From Nephrocerus scutellatus (Eukaryota; Arthropoda; Insecta; Diptera; Pipunculidae): 64,000 nucleotides of DNA. A program made the position numbers and the translations under genes. The notes under the pieces are model-generated. The model worked only from the letters and a program-made list of their open reading frames with translations, did no database searches and was not told the DNA's origin. The stretch lies in the NCBI GenBank assembly GCA_947095585.1, contig OX352761.1:89632779-89696778 (forward strand). Direction: 5' to 3'. Every line of letters begins with the position of its first letter. Position 1 is the first letter of the stretch. Shown here in pieces: positions 39,701-51,203 of this stretch.

Positions 39701-42700
39701 TTCGTATGAAACTCGGAATGTAGGACTAATATGTGACTATAAGACTTGTTCCTATGGAAATTCTGGGATCTGGCCAATAGGGTCTGGGATTTGGCATGAA
39801 ACTCGGAATGTAGGACTAATATGTGACTATAAGACTTGTTCCTATGGAAGTTCTGGGATCTGGCCAATAGGGTCTGGGATTTTTGGAACCAAGCCATTTC
39901 TCAAGGGATTCGTATGAAACTCGGAATGTAGGACTAATATGTGACTATAAGACTTGTTCCTATGGAAATTCTGGGATCTGGCCAATTGGGTCTGGGATTT
40001 TTGGAACCAAGCCATTGCCCAAGAGATTCGCATGAAACTCGGAATGTAGGACTAATATGTGACTATAAGACTTGTTCCTATGGAAATTCTGGGATCTGGC
40101 CAACAGGGTCTGGGATTTTTGGAACCAAGCCATTTCCCAAGAGATTCGCATGAAACTCGGAATGTAGGACTAATATGTGACTATAAGACTTGTTCCTATG
40201 GAAATTCTGGGATCTGGCCAATAGGGTCTGGGATTTTTGGAACCAAGCCATTTGCCAAGAGATTCGCATGAAACTCGGAATGTAGGACTAATATGTGACT
40301 ATAAGACTTGTTCCTATGGAAATTCTGGGATCTGGCCAATAGGGTCTGGGATTTTTGGAACCAAGCCATTTCCCAAGAGATTCGCATGAAACTCGGAATG
40401 TAGGACTAATATGTGACTATAAGACTTGTTCCTATGGAAATTCTGGGATCTGGCCAATAGGGTCTGGGATTTTTGGAACCAAGCCATTTCCCAAGAGATT
40501 CGTATAAAACTCGGAATGTAGGACTAATATGTGACTATAAGACTTGTTCCTATGGAAATTCTGGGATCTGGCCAATAGGGTCTGGGATTTGGCATGAAAC
40601 TCGGAATGTAGGACTAATATGTGACTATAAGACTTGTTCCTATGGAAGTTCTGGGATCTGGCCAATAGGGTCTGGGATTTTTGGAACCAAGCCATTTCTC
40701 AAGGGATTCGTATGAAACTCGGAATGTAGGACTAATATATGTGACTATAAGACTTGTTCCTATGGAAATTCTGGGATCTGGCCAATTGGGTCTGGGATTT
40801 TTGGAACCAAGCCATTGCCCAAGAGATTCGCATGAAACTCGGAATGTAGGACTAATATGTGACTATAAGACTTGTTCCTATGGAAATTCTGGGATCTGGC
40901 CAATAGGGTCTGGGATTTTTGGAACCAAGCCATTTCCCAAGAGATTCGCATGAAACTCGGAATGTAGGACTAATATGTGACTATAAGACTTGTTCCTATG
41001 GAAATTATGGGATCTGGCCAATAGGGTCTGGGATTTTTGGAACCAAGCCATTTCTCGAGGGATTCGTATGAAACTAGGAATGTAGGACTAATATGTGACT
41101 ATAAGACTTGTTCCTATGGAAATTCTGGGATCTGGCCAATAGGGTCTGGGTTTATTGGAACCAAGCCATTTCCCAAGAGATTCGCATGAAACTCGGAATG
41201 TAGGACTAATATGTGACTAAAAGACTTGTTCCTATGGAAATTCTGGGATCTGGCCAATAGGGTCTGGGATTTTTGGAACCAAGCCATTTCCCAAGAGATT
41301 CGCATGAAACTCGGAATGTAGGACTAATATGTGACTATAAGACTTGTTCCTATGGAAATTCTGGGATCTGGCCAATAGGGTCTGGGATTTTTGGAACCAA
41401 GCCATTTCTCAAGGGATTCGTATGAAACTCGGAATGTAGGACTAATATGTGACTATAAGACTTGTTCCTATGGAAATTCTGGGATCTGGCCAATAGGGTC
41501 TGGGATTTTTGGAACCAAGCCATTTCCCAAGAGATTCGCATTAAACACGGAATGTAGGACTAATATGTGACTTTAAGACTTGTTCCTATGGAAATTCTGG
41601 GATCTGGCCAATAGGGTCTGGGATTTTTGGAACCAAGCCATTTGCCAAGAGATTCGCATGAAACTCGGAATGTAGGACTAATATGTGACTATAAGACTTG
41701 TTTCTATGGAAATTCTGGGATCTGGCCAATAGGGTCTGGGATTTTTGGAACCAAGCCATTTCCCAAGAGATTCGCATGAAACTCCGAATGTAGGACTAAT
41801 ATGTGACTATAAGACTTGTTCCTATGGAAATTCTGGGATCTGGCCAATAGGGTCTGGGATTTTTGGAACCAAGCCATTTCCCAAGAGATTCGCATCAAAC
41901 TCGGAATGTAGGACTAATATGTGTCTATAAGACTTGTTCCTATGGAAATTCTGGGATCTGGCCAATAGGGTCTGGTATTTTTGGAACCAAGCCATTTCCC
42001 AAAAATTCGCATGAAACTCGGAATGTAGGACTAATATGTGACTAAAAGACTTGTTCCTATGGAAATTCTGGGATCTGGCCAATAGGGTCTGGGATTTTTG
42101 GAACCAAGCCATTTCCCAAGAGATTCGCATGAAACTCGGAATGTAGGACTAATATGTGACTATAAGACTTGTTCCTATGGAAATTCTGGGATCTGGCCAA
42201 TAGGGTCTGGGATTTTTGGAACCAAGCCATTTCCCAAGAGATTCGCATGAAACTCGGAATGTAGGACTAATATGTGACTATAAGACTTGTTCCTATGGAA
42301 ATTCTGGGATCTGGCCAATAGGGTCTGGGATTTTTGGAACCAAGCCATTTCCCAAGTAATTCGCATGAAACTCGGAATGTAGGACTAATATGTGACTATA
42401 AGACTGGTTCCTATGGAAATTCTGGGATCTGGCCAATAGGGTCTGGGATTTTTGGAACCAAGCCATTTCCCAAGAGATTCGCATTAAACTCGGAATGTGG
42501 GACTAATATGTGACTATAAGACTTGTTCCTATGGAAATTCTGGGATCTGGCCAATACGGTCTGGGATTTTTGGAACCAAGCCATTTCTCAAGGGATTCGT
42601 ATGAAACTCGGAATGTAGGACTAATATGTTACTATAAGACTTGTTCCTATGAAAATTCTGGGATCTGGCCAATAGGGTCTGGGATTTGGCATGAAACTCG

Positions 42701-43150
42701 GAATGTAGGACTAATATGTGACTATAAGACTTGTTCCTATGGAAGTTCTGGGATCTGGCCAATAGGGTCTGGGATTTTTGGAACCAAGCCATTTCTCAAG
42801 GGATTCGTATGAAACTCGGAATGTAGGACTAATATGTGACTATAAGACTTGTTCCTATGGAAATTCTGGGATCTGGCCAATGGGGTCTGGGATTTTTGGA
42901 ACCAAGCCATTGCCCAAGAGATTCGCATGAAACTCGGAATGTAGGACTAATATGTGACTATAAGACTTGTTCCTATGGAAATTCTGGGATCAGGCCAATA
43001 GGGCCTGGGATTTTTGGAACCAAGCCATTTCTCAAGGGATTCGTATGAAACTCGGAATGTAGGACTAATATGTGACTATAAGACTTGTTCCTATGGAAAT
43101 TCTGGGATCTGGCCAATAGGGTCTGGAATTTCGGGAACTAAGCAATTTCT
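36778..43150. repeat. 118-bp satellite, about 54 copies
   Basis: Unit: atgaaactcggaatgtagga at the start, cttgttcctatggaaattct in the middle, ggaaccaagccattt near the end. Spacing is 118 bp almost throughout. Two end variants, cccaagagattcgc and ctcaagggattcgt, often alternate. Shortened units (gggatttggcatgaaactcg) occur near 38400, 39788, 40586 and 42682, and a gcattaaacacgg variant near 37964, 39232 and 41539. The last units (after 43120) degrade. Because 118 is one more than a multiple of three, frames of about 63 residues recur on both strands; they are not genes. Confidence 0.97.
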
Positions 43151-44039
43151 CAAGCGACTCGTGCCTTTTAATTTAATCGTAATATTGGCCACAACGTCAA
43201 AGAATTTCACTCATTGCGCGTAAAGATTACACGCACATATTTTTTTAACAGCTCTTACTTCTCCTACTACTATCGACGCAACTGCATTTCTATGTTTGTG
43301 CAGTGATATGATATATTTAATATGTACCCAGCTCACAATAAAATTAACATTTAAATCAACTTATAAATTATTTATTCTGTTGTATGTGATGTGATTGATG
43401 ATCATGTATGTGGTTTCAATAACATACAATTAAGCAAAGCAGAACGAAACAAACATATGCAGTAGTAGGTAGGCTGCGGTCAAGAATTCAGCCGCTGCGC
43501 AGTTTATGCTGCATGTTGGTCAAAAATTCACTTTTCAGCCAATGCATTAAAGAAAAATCGACTGCGCATTTTATGCAGCTTGAACATTAAAATTAGCTTA
43601 TAAATAATTTATATATAATGTGATGTGATGATGATGTATGTGATGAGCTACGGTGCAAGTCGTAGGAATTGTATTTAGTATAGAAATTTTTTTTTCATAT
43701 ATCGGTCCGTGTTTATGTCCCACAGACAACAAGATCCTTGTTTTCTTTTCTTTCGTCCCGGACAAACGTTGTCACGCTCAAAACACACGGCCATGTCTTC
43801 GACACAGCCTACCCTGCTCTTTTTTAATGCAGTGAGCGGTGTCCGTGCTTGCCGTCCCCAACAATCCAGCTAAAGTTTGGTGAAACATAACTGTCTTATG
43901 CTTTACATGCGGCAGTTTGATGATCTAATTTATTTAGCAACTAAATAGCGGGCTGTAAGTGTTTGTCTCTATTGCTGATTTATCATTTCATTTCATTTTG
44001 TCGTGAAGGTATAACAATGGCGACAATATGTTTTGAAAA
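43151..44039. other. Unassigned DNA and possible non-LTR 5' region
   Basis: 43360-43640 repeats tgtatgtgatgtgatgatgatg-like strings. From about 43700 the DNA may be the 5' part of the plus-strand non-LTR copy that follows. No independent gene. Confidence 0.45.
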
Positions 44040-47000
44040 TTGACTGTGAGTCATACCTTTCTCAGTTCGACAAAAAGAAGCGGTAAGTTGTTCGTTAAGG
44101 TGTTTGTTTTTTTTGTGATGGGTAGTTTCAGAGTGGATCTCTGCAACATACGTGAGCTGAGAACGAATTTTTCCACTGTGTTCGCCCATGAACATGACCA
44201 CAGTCCAGCAATTCTGGCCCTTAATGAAACTCAGCTATTTGAGAATTCCGATACTTTGGAATTTAATCTGCTGGGTATAACTAAGTGCCCTTATTTTTCC
44301 CCCAACGCGGACTCGCGATTTATGTCCGTAGTGATGCTTTTCAACTTCTATCTCAATTCAGTCAATATTCCAATCCGGAATTTCAATGTACACAATTCTG
44401 GATGGCTTCGCCATTCTGGCTCGACAACACCCGCAGGAAGGTTTGTTGAGTTTTGCTGAGCTTACTAATCACATTCAGCATGCAAATGAGCCTACAAGAA
44501 TACCCGACATTGCTAATCAGTCCGCCAACACCTTTGAGTTGTTCCTTACATCTCATTCTCATAAAAACACAAGACCAGTAAAGGCAACCTAAATTTTATC
44601 ATTGGCGGTAATTTTAACGCGAGCACACACGTTCTGAGGTTCAAGAAGCAATTCCACGAAAGGCAGGTTACTCGATGGGAAAGCCAATTTATTGGCCAAC
44701 CGACAGAAATTAAATGCCTGACCTCGTCGAATTCTTTCTCCCAAATACCTCACGAACGACGATGAATGTTATGATCTCTGCTCAGACCACTCAGCTGTAA
44801 TTTTGAAGATTGGAGGAAGTCTAGCAAAAAGGAAGGAGTGCCTTTGATTAGCTAGCAACAAAACAAACTACAAGAAGCTGCAAGGAAAATTTTGCTTTAA
44901 ATGTGTACTTAGACGCCGTCTGAGATAGAAGACGAAGTTGATAAGCTCGTGAAAGTTATTCAGAGCGCTGCTTGGAAAAACAGTCTCTTCCGAAAGACGG
45001 GAGTACGGAACTGCAAAGCCAAATACCAGCCCGAAATCGAAGAAAAGAGGAGAGCGCGTAATATAATGCAGCAAACCCGCACCCCCTGAATAAAACTTAT
45101 TTGAACCATCTATGCAACAAGCTAAAAAACTTGCTGTAAGATCTCAGAAATCGCAAAGCTTCTGCTTACCTCGAAGGCTTGACTGCCGATAAGACTTCAT
45201 ACTACTCGCTGTGGATAGCCATGAAGTTTTTTTTTTTTTTTTTTATAATTTGCGCACGCAAAAAGGGGTTCGCACCCTTATTATGTTCGGCAATATGCTT
45301 GGCACAGCGTGGGCGTTAAGGAAAAGGAGAAGAAGAGAGGAGATGTCTATGAGCTCTATGAGCTTGTGTCTTGAATGTCTGTGGATCATAGTGATGTGGA
45401 AAGACAGAGCTTGGCAGAGCATTCCACAAACGTGTTGTACGGCTGAAGAACGAATCCCTGAACTTAACTGTACGTCCGAAGATGGGCTTAAGGGTACCCT
45501 GATGCGCATTTAGAGCGCCACGAGTATTGCGGGTGAACACAAGGAGAGGTGGCATGCAACTGGCTATTTCTCTTGAGCACCGCTGGTGGAAGAAGCGATA
45601 AAACAGTGACAAGCAGGAGACGTTCCTGCGGTGTTCAAGCGAATCATTTGATTTCGCAATGATTCCGTCACCGATAAGTTTTATCGCACGGTTTTGTATT
45701 CTATCTAGTTGATGCAAGGTGGTGTTGGGCGCACCAGACTAGATATGACAATTGTACACAGATTTAGGGCGAATAAAGGACTTGTAGATAGTAGCCAGGT
45801 CAGAGGGAGTGAAAAATTTCTTGCACCGGGTTAGAAAACCTAAACATTTCGCAGCATTTTTGGCGACGGTAAATATGTGGTCATTCCAACGAAGCTTGTC
45901 GTTGACGCACATACCGAGAATTGCGAGATTTTCAGTTTCCTTGATGCAAGTGCCATTCATGGATAATGGCATGGGATTTGGGATTCGCTTGGTCGACAGG
46001 AGACAGCATTGGGTTTTGGGAGCGTTAAATTCTACTCGATTGTTTTCTCCCCATTTTGTGATGCTGTCTAGGTCAGAATTTAACGTGCTTAAAATACGAA
46101 GTTGTTTGAGTTCCACATGAGATGTGGAGGGACGTTTCTCAAACTTATATGAGAAGCTGAGAGTGCTGTCATCGGCGAAAGAGTGAATTGGATTAGAAGT
46201 CACAGATAAGAGATCATTAATAAAAATGAGAAAGAGTGTCGGGGACAGAACAGAGCCCTGGGGAACGCCAGCATTTATGTGGTATAATTCAGACTTGAAT
46301 CCGTCCAAAACTACTTGAATTAAGCGGCCAAAAGATAGCTTCTAATCCAATGAAACAGTTTATCATCGACACCAAAGGCACGCATTTTCATGCATTTTTG
46401 TACACGCGTGCGGTTCTCATAGTGCCATTCTGAGGGATGAGGTTTAGCACGTATGCATATATCGGCTGACATAGTCAGGATCAGGTATATGAATCGATAA
46501 ACAATGGTACGGGCCATTGGTATCTTTAGAAGATTCATAAATAAATAATCCGATAATGTATTATCGCCTCTAGAGTCTAGACTCATCAGACCATTGTATA
46601 GTATTAGCTAATTTCTCGTTAATAAACCATGCAGTGGAAAAACTCAATTGCAATGCCGATATTCTTCGAGTCAAATTCGCCTACGACCAAAAATTGACGC
46701 AAAAAATACTACAATGTCCCAAAGGTATTACATTTTTTTTCATTCGAGAAAAGAATCAAGAATACTGCCTCATCGTCGCTTATACATATGTAATAACATT
46801 CTAGATGTCAGCTCTAAGGACGATGCCAATCTGTTTACTGCGCATTTTGCAGCTAGCTTCAGGATTCCAGATTGTGCATTGTTGACGCCTGTGCTTCAGA
46901 GTATTGAGCACTATATGGGACAGATCTTCATTCGTATTAGTGCAGTTGCTTGCTAAAGTTTTAAATGATCTCAATAATCTTCTTGGCCAGATGGTATTTC

Positions 47001-47975
47001 TCTAGTTCTAAAAAGGTGTTTTTACAAGCTGGCATTACCATTGCGTAAGCTTTTTCATCTATCCTATTCTTCTGGACTCTTTCCGAGAAGTTTGAAAACA
47101 GCCTTTGTCCAGCCTATACCCAAAAAGGCCAGCCGTCGTCTCCATCCAAGTACCAACCCATAGCACTTACATCCATTCTTTCGAAGGTCATGGATACACT
47201 GGAAACGTGATTTGATGGCATATCTCACCGAACAGTGGAACTAGTCTAGTCATCAATTTGGTGAAAGCAAAGTCGTTGTACTCGATATTTCCGAGGAATT
47301 TGACAGAGTGTAGCATCAAGCTCTATTAATGAGAATGCATGCCTGTGGAAGCGATGAAAAACAGCACTCTTACCTTTTCATATATGTATGAGGAGCGTTC
47401 CTCACCATCACATGTGGAACTCAAACAAGCATGTATGTTTAACACGTTAAATTTAGATCTGGACAAGATAATAAAACGAGGATAAGATACTACAGTAGAA
47501 TTTAACGCTTCCAAAACACATATCTGGTGAAGAGCTCCCAAAACTTCCCTAAATCTGCTAGATAGAATTAAGAACCGAGCGATATCGTTGATGTAAACAT
47601 TGCGAAGTCAATAGATTCGCTTGAACACCACAGGAACGTTTCGTACTTGTCACTGTTTTAATGCTATTATCACCAGCGGTCCTCAAGAGAAATAGCCAGT
47701 TGCATGACACCTCTCCATGAATTCAACCGCAATACTTGTGGTGACCTAAATGCTCATCAGTTTACCCTGAAGCCCATTTTCGGGCGTACAGTTAAGTTTA
47801 GAGACAATGTCTTTCCTCTGTATTCTGTATTTCCGCATCAATATGATCCATAGGCATTCAAAATGCATGCACATCGACATCTCCTCTTTCCTTTCATGAT
47901 ACCTTAGTGCCCACGCTGTGCCATCATAAGAATTTAAACCCCTTAAGCGTGTGCTAATAAAAAAAATAACGGTTT
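44040..47975 (+). mobile_element. Jockey/CR1-like non-LTR retrotransposon, old copy, interrupted
   Basis: 44112-44590 is an endonuclease domain: CNIRELRTNFSTVF, SPAILALNETQLF, then a Thr-Arg-Ile-Pro-Asp-Ile motif in a shifted frame (TRIPDIANQSANTFELFLTS). 44610-44830 continues with a GGNFNAS-type loop. The copy is interrupted by a minus-strand insertion (45229-46600). RT remnants resume after 46620 with many stops: a NLVKAKSL region near 47240, VELKQACMFNTLN near 47410, RTVKFRDNVF near 47790. It ends with cttaagcgtgtgctaataaaaa near 47945-47975. Confidence 0.72.
45229..46600 (-). mobile_element. Same non-LTR family, 5'-truncated insertion with poly(A)
   Basis: Minus strand: RT from about 46586, NAGVPQGSVLSPTLFLIFIN, HSFADDSTLSF (FADD encoded at 46168-46179), WNDHIFTVAKNAAKCLGFL, then the C-terminal MHQLDRIQNRAIKLIGDG and RTTRLWNALPSSVFP, a classic non-LTR ORF2 ending. 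The 3' UTR reads GCGTGCGCAAATTATAAAAA and the tail is the T run at 45229-45243. Stops at 45720-45738 and 46309-46319 mark it as defective. It lies inside the older plus-strand copy. Confidence 0.85.
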
Positions 47976-47999
47976 AGAGAAAACTGGGCAGGCAATAAT

Positions 48000-48507
48000 T
48001 GGGGTTTCGGTAAATATTCCTTTCAGCGTTTGAAATGATTCCAACAATTTTGTTTATGGCGCGGCTATTGTTGAGAAGTTTGGGACAAACCGTCGGTACT
48101 ATGAAGCGATTCCAAGTATTCGGCGGAGCTCTTTAACGTTTCGGGGAGCTATCCACGTCTCAACGGCTTCGATTTTGCTTTGATCTGTATGTATGCCGCG
48201 TATATTGACCACATTATGTCCTAGATATCTCATTTCGGAGCGGCCGAACTCACACTTTTCCGGATTTATCTTTAGTTGGGTCTGCTTTAGTGATGATGTT
48301 GTCTAAATAGGCGAAAGCGAAGGGTTCTAACTCTGCGCTAATGATTCGGTCAAGTAAGCGTTGGAACGTTGCTAGTGCGGAATGTAGTTCGAAAGGCATG
48401 ACTTTCCACTGAAACACGCCCCGTGACGTAAAAGCGGTATATGGTCGACTACTCGGTTTTAGTGGAATCTATCAGTACCCTTGTTTCAGATCAATCGTTG
48501 AGATATC
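48000..48507 (-). pseudogene. Ty3/gypsy reverse transcriptase fragment
   Basis: Minus strand reads KIDISTIDLKQGYY at 48507, then with breaks INPEKCEFGRSEMRYLGHNV and IHTDQSKIEAVETW...RNVKELRRILGIAS, the fingers-thumb of gypsy RT. Several stops and frameshifts. The fragment is cut at its upstream end by the inverted-repeat element at 48508. Confidence 0.8.
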
Positions 48508-48850
48508 AATTTTGTTCAATGAGAACAAAGAAGAACAGAACAGCACACATTTCTGAATAATGTCAGATCAAGTTAGAACAGAAAATTACAGCCATATGTC
48601 AAGCGATAGAATGTCAAGTGATAAAAGTTCCAACAACGCCAAGTAGAAAGCATGCAATTTGCAATATCATCTGATTTTGACATTTCTCACAAATCTGTTC
48701 TACCTCAAGAGTAGGTGCAGAAAAGCTGTCCAGAGCAGAGTCATTGAACGCAAAGTAGAACAGTCTCAGACAGAAAATTTTCTCATTGAACACGAAAACC
48801 TGATATTTTTCTGCTCTGAACTGTTCGGAACAGCCTCATTGAACAAAATT
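48508..48850. mobile_element. MITE candidate with 16-bp terminal inverted repeats
   Basis: 48508-48523 (aattttgttcaatgag) and 48835-48850 (ctcattgaacaaaatt) are exact reverse complements. Inside, cattgaac recurs near 48741 and 48784, and gaacaaagaagaacagaac has a loose inverted partner in ctgttcggaacagcc. Length 343 bp, no coding frame. It abuts the gypsy RT frame. Confidence 0.6.
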
Positions 48851-49029
48851 ATCGTCGCTCTAGATAGAATACCTTGTAACCCAGTAAAGTAAAAAAAAAC
48901 TTGGTATAAAAATAATGATGGCCATAAAATTGATCTGTTTTTTTACTTTACTGACTAAACTAACTAACTAATATTTTTAGTAAAACTACTACAAACTAAT
49001 ATTTTAGTAACTTCGTAAACGGCCTGTAG
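48851..49029. other. Short AT-rich spacer
   Basis: aaactaactaactaatatttttagtaa-type repeats; no gene. Confidence 0.5.
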
Positions 49030-49467
49030 GATTACTATTTTTAAATTCTCTATATTAACTTCACTTGCCCGTGGCTGGCTGGCTGGCTGGCTGTCTGGCT
49101 GGCCAAATCTTGTGATCAATTTTTAACCCACTTCCTACAGCCTGATTTTATTGAAATTTTGCACACATGTATATCTCCCAAGACAACACTTTCTATTAAA
49201 ATTTGAGGCCCCTCGGGCCGCGGGGTCGGGAGGCTCCCATACAAATATTTTACAAAATTTAACCGATTCTTTAAATTTTGAACACATGTGTGTCTTCGAT
49301 GGAAAACACTTTTTGTAAAAATTTGGAGCGATCGGCCCCTTGGGGACCCCAATATACAATTTTTAAATATCGCTATATCGCATCAGATCTGAGATCTGTG
49401 CTTTGTGAGCAGCGCTGTTCGCTGCCGCTGAATCATTTGTAGAATGATTTTGCCACAAAACGAGCAC

Positions 49468-49498
<31 letters not shown>

Positions 49499-49557
49499 AT
49501 CCCCGATTGGAGAATTTACAAGAAAAATTTTAATTTTTATGGGTTGTTTTTTTAGTT
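49030..49557 (-). repeat. Full-length DINE/Helentron-like copy
   Basis: Edges ttctatattaacttcacttg (49048) and atttttatgggttgttttt (49535). Inside: (ggct)n at 49075-49102, two acacatgt units, and a block at 49330-49500 that is the inverse of 35920-36150, ending in a (gt)n run at 49471-49498. With the 35880 copy it defines a subfamily. Confidence 0.82.
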
Positions 49558-49745
49558 CCTGCAAATGCAAGTACTTTTCCTTTTTGATTCTCTTCACTTC
49601 TTTGTACATTCTTGGCCAGGTTAAGTTTTCTGTTACCGTCTTACTTCTTTGAGGTAGTGGTGTCCAATCATGATCGAAATCGAGCTTAAATTGTGTTTCA
49701 CCAGTCGGTAAATACTTTAAGGAACGTAAGTCGGTTACCATTGGG
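49558..49745 (-). CDS. Exon-like open frame of an unidentified gene
   Basis: On the minus strand TTTTGTTACAG|GTTGTC is a good acceptor at 49757, followed by an open frame reading VVNDPMVTDLRSLKYLPTGE and later WTPLPQRSKTVTEN, TWPRMYKEVKRIKKEKYLHL. Composition is protein-like and not repeat-derived, and the frame runs into the DINE-like repeat near 49558, so the downstream splice or end was lost or lies near there. I do not recognise the family. It could be a host-gene exon cut by the insertions. Confidence 0.4.
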
Positions 49746-49921
49746 TCATTGACAACCTGTAACAAAATAGATAGAACAAGATTTCTGTTATCCATCATTA
49801 TTGTTTATTGTTGTAGCGGCTACAATGTAGCCTTATTTCACCTTGCCCGGCCTTATTGGTGAGTATCTCTGATATTCCTTAAACGTGAAGTCTTTAAAGT
49901 TAGAGAATTTGTCTGAATTCG
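49746..49921. other. Flank of the LTR element
   Basis: Possible intron upstream of the exon-like frame; includes caacaataaacaat and a caccttgcccggcc stretch. No gene of its own. Confidence 0.4.
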
Positions 49922-50119
49922 TTGCGTTGCAAAATCTCTAAATCACGTGCTGCGATGTGATTGGCCAGTCCGGTGGCGTGATGTTGTACGGCTGTCGCGT
50001 GCCTTTCGTACCAACTGGTTGGCTGCACTGCGTTGATACAGGGTGACCCTAATTTGGGAAAAAGTATGTGGCATGTTTTGTGTGAACAAAATTCGGCCAC
50101 AAGAATTTTGTTCTTCACA
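49922..50119 (-). repeat. Truncated 3' LTR
   Basis: 49922-50079 matches 56601-56758 over 158 bp with about three differences. Between TGTGAAGAA and AAAACATG this copy has an extra 30-odd bases that include a small palindrome (gaacaaaattc / gaattttgttc). It ends at the point corresponding to just upstream of the TATA box in the 5' LTR. Confidence 0.85.
50106..50112 (-). other. Polypurine tract, second-strand primer
   Basis: Minus-strand GGGGGAG directly before the TGTGAAG start of the 3' LTR (plus strand ctcccccgata is immediately right of the LTR end, spanning to about 50128). Standard position for plus-strand priming. Confidence 0.7.
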
Positions 50120-50157
50120 CTCCCCCGATACTTCGGTAGAAGGACACTTACGCTTCA

Positions 50158-50695
50158 CTAGCTAGTTCTAATAACGGGGCATCTACATTCGTAGTCCCCG
50201 TTAACCTTGCTGCGTCCGCTGCTGGGACTACCACTGTTGCCACTGCTATTGTTGACTTCGCTGCTGCTGTTGACTTCGTTGCTGTTGTGCCTGTTTCTAT
50301 TGTTGTTCTGTAGATGCTGTGAGTTCTGTTGCTGTGCTCGTTGTTGCAAAGTTCTCCTACTGCACTCTGTTGTTCTTCCGATTAACTGGCGTTGCTGCAG
50401 CTGTGCCTGAGTTTGTAGTTGTACAATTTTTGCTGCTGCGCTCTGTTGTTGGGCTCGCAGTTGTTGTTGTCGAAGTTTTAAATTATGATTATTGTTGCTG
50501 TGCTCGTTGTTGTTTTTTTTTGTGATGACTTTCGTATGCTGTGCACGCTGTTGTGGTCTTTCTGCTGCTGTTGTTGGTTCTGTGGTTGTGTTGCCGTTGT
50601 CGACTTCTTACTGTGCTGGTTCTTGGGGCGTCTGTGGCAATTTCTGATGGGAGTCCACACTGGAGTTGGTTCAATCGGAGCTGGTAGCATTCGTA
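50158..50695 (-). pseudogene. Gln/Asn-rich open region (CAG-type repeats)
   Basis: Minus-strand frames read Gln-, Asn- and Ser-rich strings (QQRAQQQNSQHLQNNNRNRH) generated by imprecise CAG/CAA repeats; the plus strand reads Leu/Cys/Val-rich shadows. It occupies the place where RT should follow the protease. Frame breaks near 50480-50500 and 50700; it may be a Gln-rich C-terminal extension of the protease protein or untranslated repeat. Confidence 0.5.
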
Positions 50696-51145
50696 TCACG
50701 CCAACTGTATCACCGTGCCGTTTTGGTTCTTGGAGTTTGTTGTACGTTTAACCAGCAGTGCTGACGCAGTTTGGAGTGTTATGCACTCACCTCCGAAGCT
50801 TATAGTTGCTCTGGACCTTGCAAGGAAGTCCATGCCCAGTGTAAGGTCATCAACGGCGGTCGGTAGCACCAAGAGGTGCAGTGAACATGATGACTCTCCA
50901 AAACGAAAGTTGACGTTCAACCCTTCGCGGACTGTTGTCTGACTCCTATTGGCCATTTTAATTGGGATGTTCGCGGGAATGGGGTTGCCTAAATGTCGAA
51001 GCCTATCGGCCAACCGTCCGCTCACGAAACTGCGGGATACGCCGGTATCAATGGTGACTTGGACGGGTTCCCTGCCGATCTTGATGCGGGCAGGAATTCG
51101 CTGTCGGTCTTGGATCAGAGCTTTCTTTTGGTTGAACTGGAGCAA
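50696..51145 (-). CDS. Retroviral-type aspartic protease (gypsy-like)
   Basis: 149 residues. IDTGVSRSFVSGRLADRL holds the DTG active site; LTLGMDFLARSRATI is the second conserved strand; both are spaced as in retropepsins. Located after Gag in another reading block. No RT follows. It would process Gag. Confidence 0.85.
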   Translation of the reverse strand: MLQFNQKKALIQDRQRIPARIKIGREPVQVTIDTGVSRSFVSGRLADRLRHLGNPIPANIPIKMANRSQTTVREGLNVNFRFGESSCSLHLLVLPTAVDDLTLGMDFLARSRATISFGGECITLQTASALLVKRTTNSKNQNGTVIQLA

Positions 51146-51203
51146 ATGACGCTGCTCAACGTGTGAAGTATGTTGACGGCCTATTGTTATTTTCTATTGT
51201 ATT

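Noticed and set aside
36830..43048. Dozens of 63-residue frames on both strands
   Set aside because: They are the 118-bp satellite read repeatedly; each ends at the unit boundary.
36778..43150. CRISPR-like array
   Set aside because: No unique spacers between short repeats; head-to-tail satellite in a eukaryotic genome.
50207..50751. Plus-strand Leu/Cys/Val-rich frames
   Set aside because: Shadows of the CAG-type repeat read on the opposite strand.
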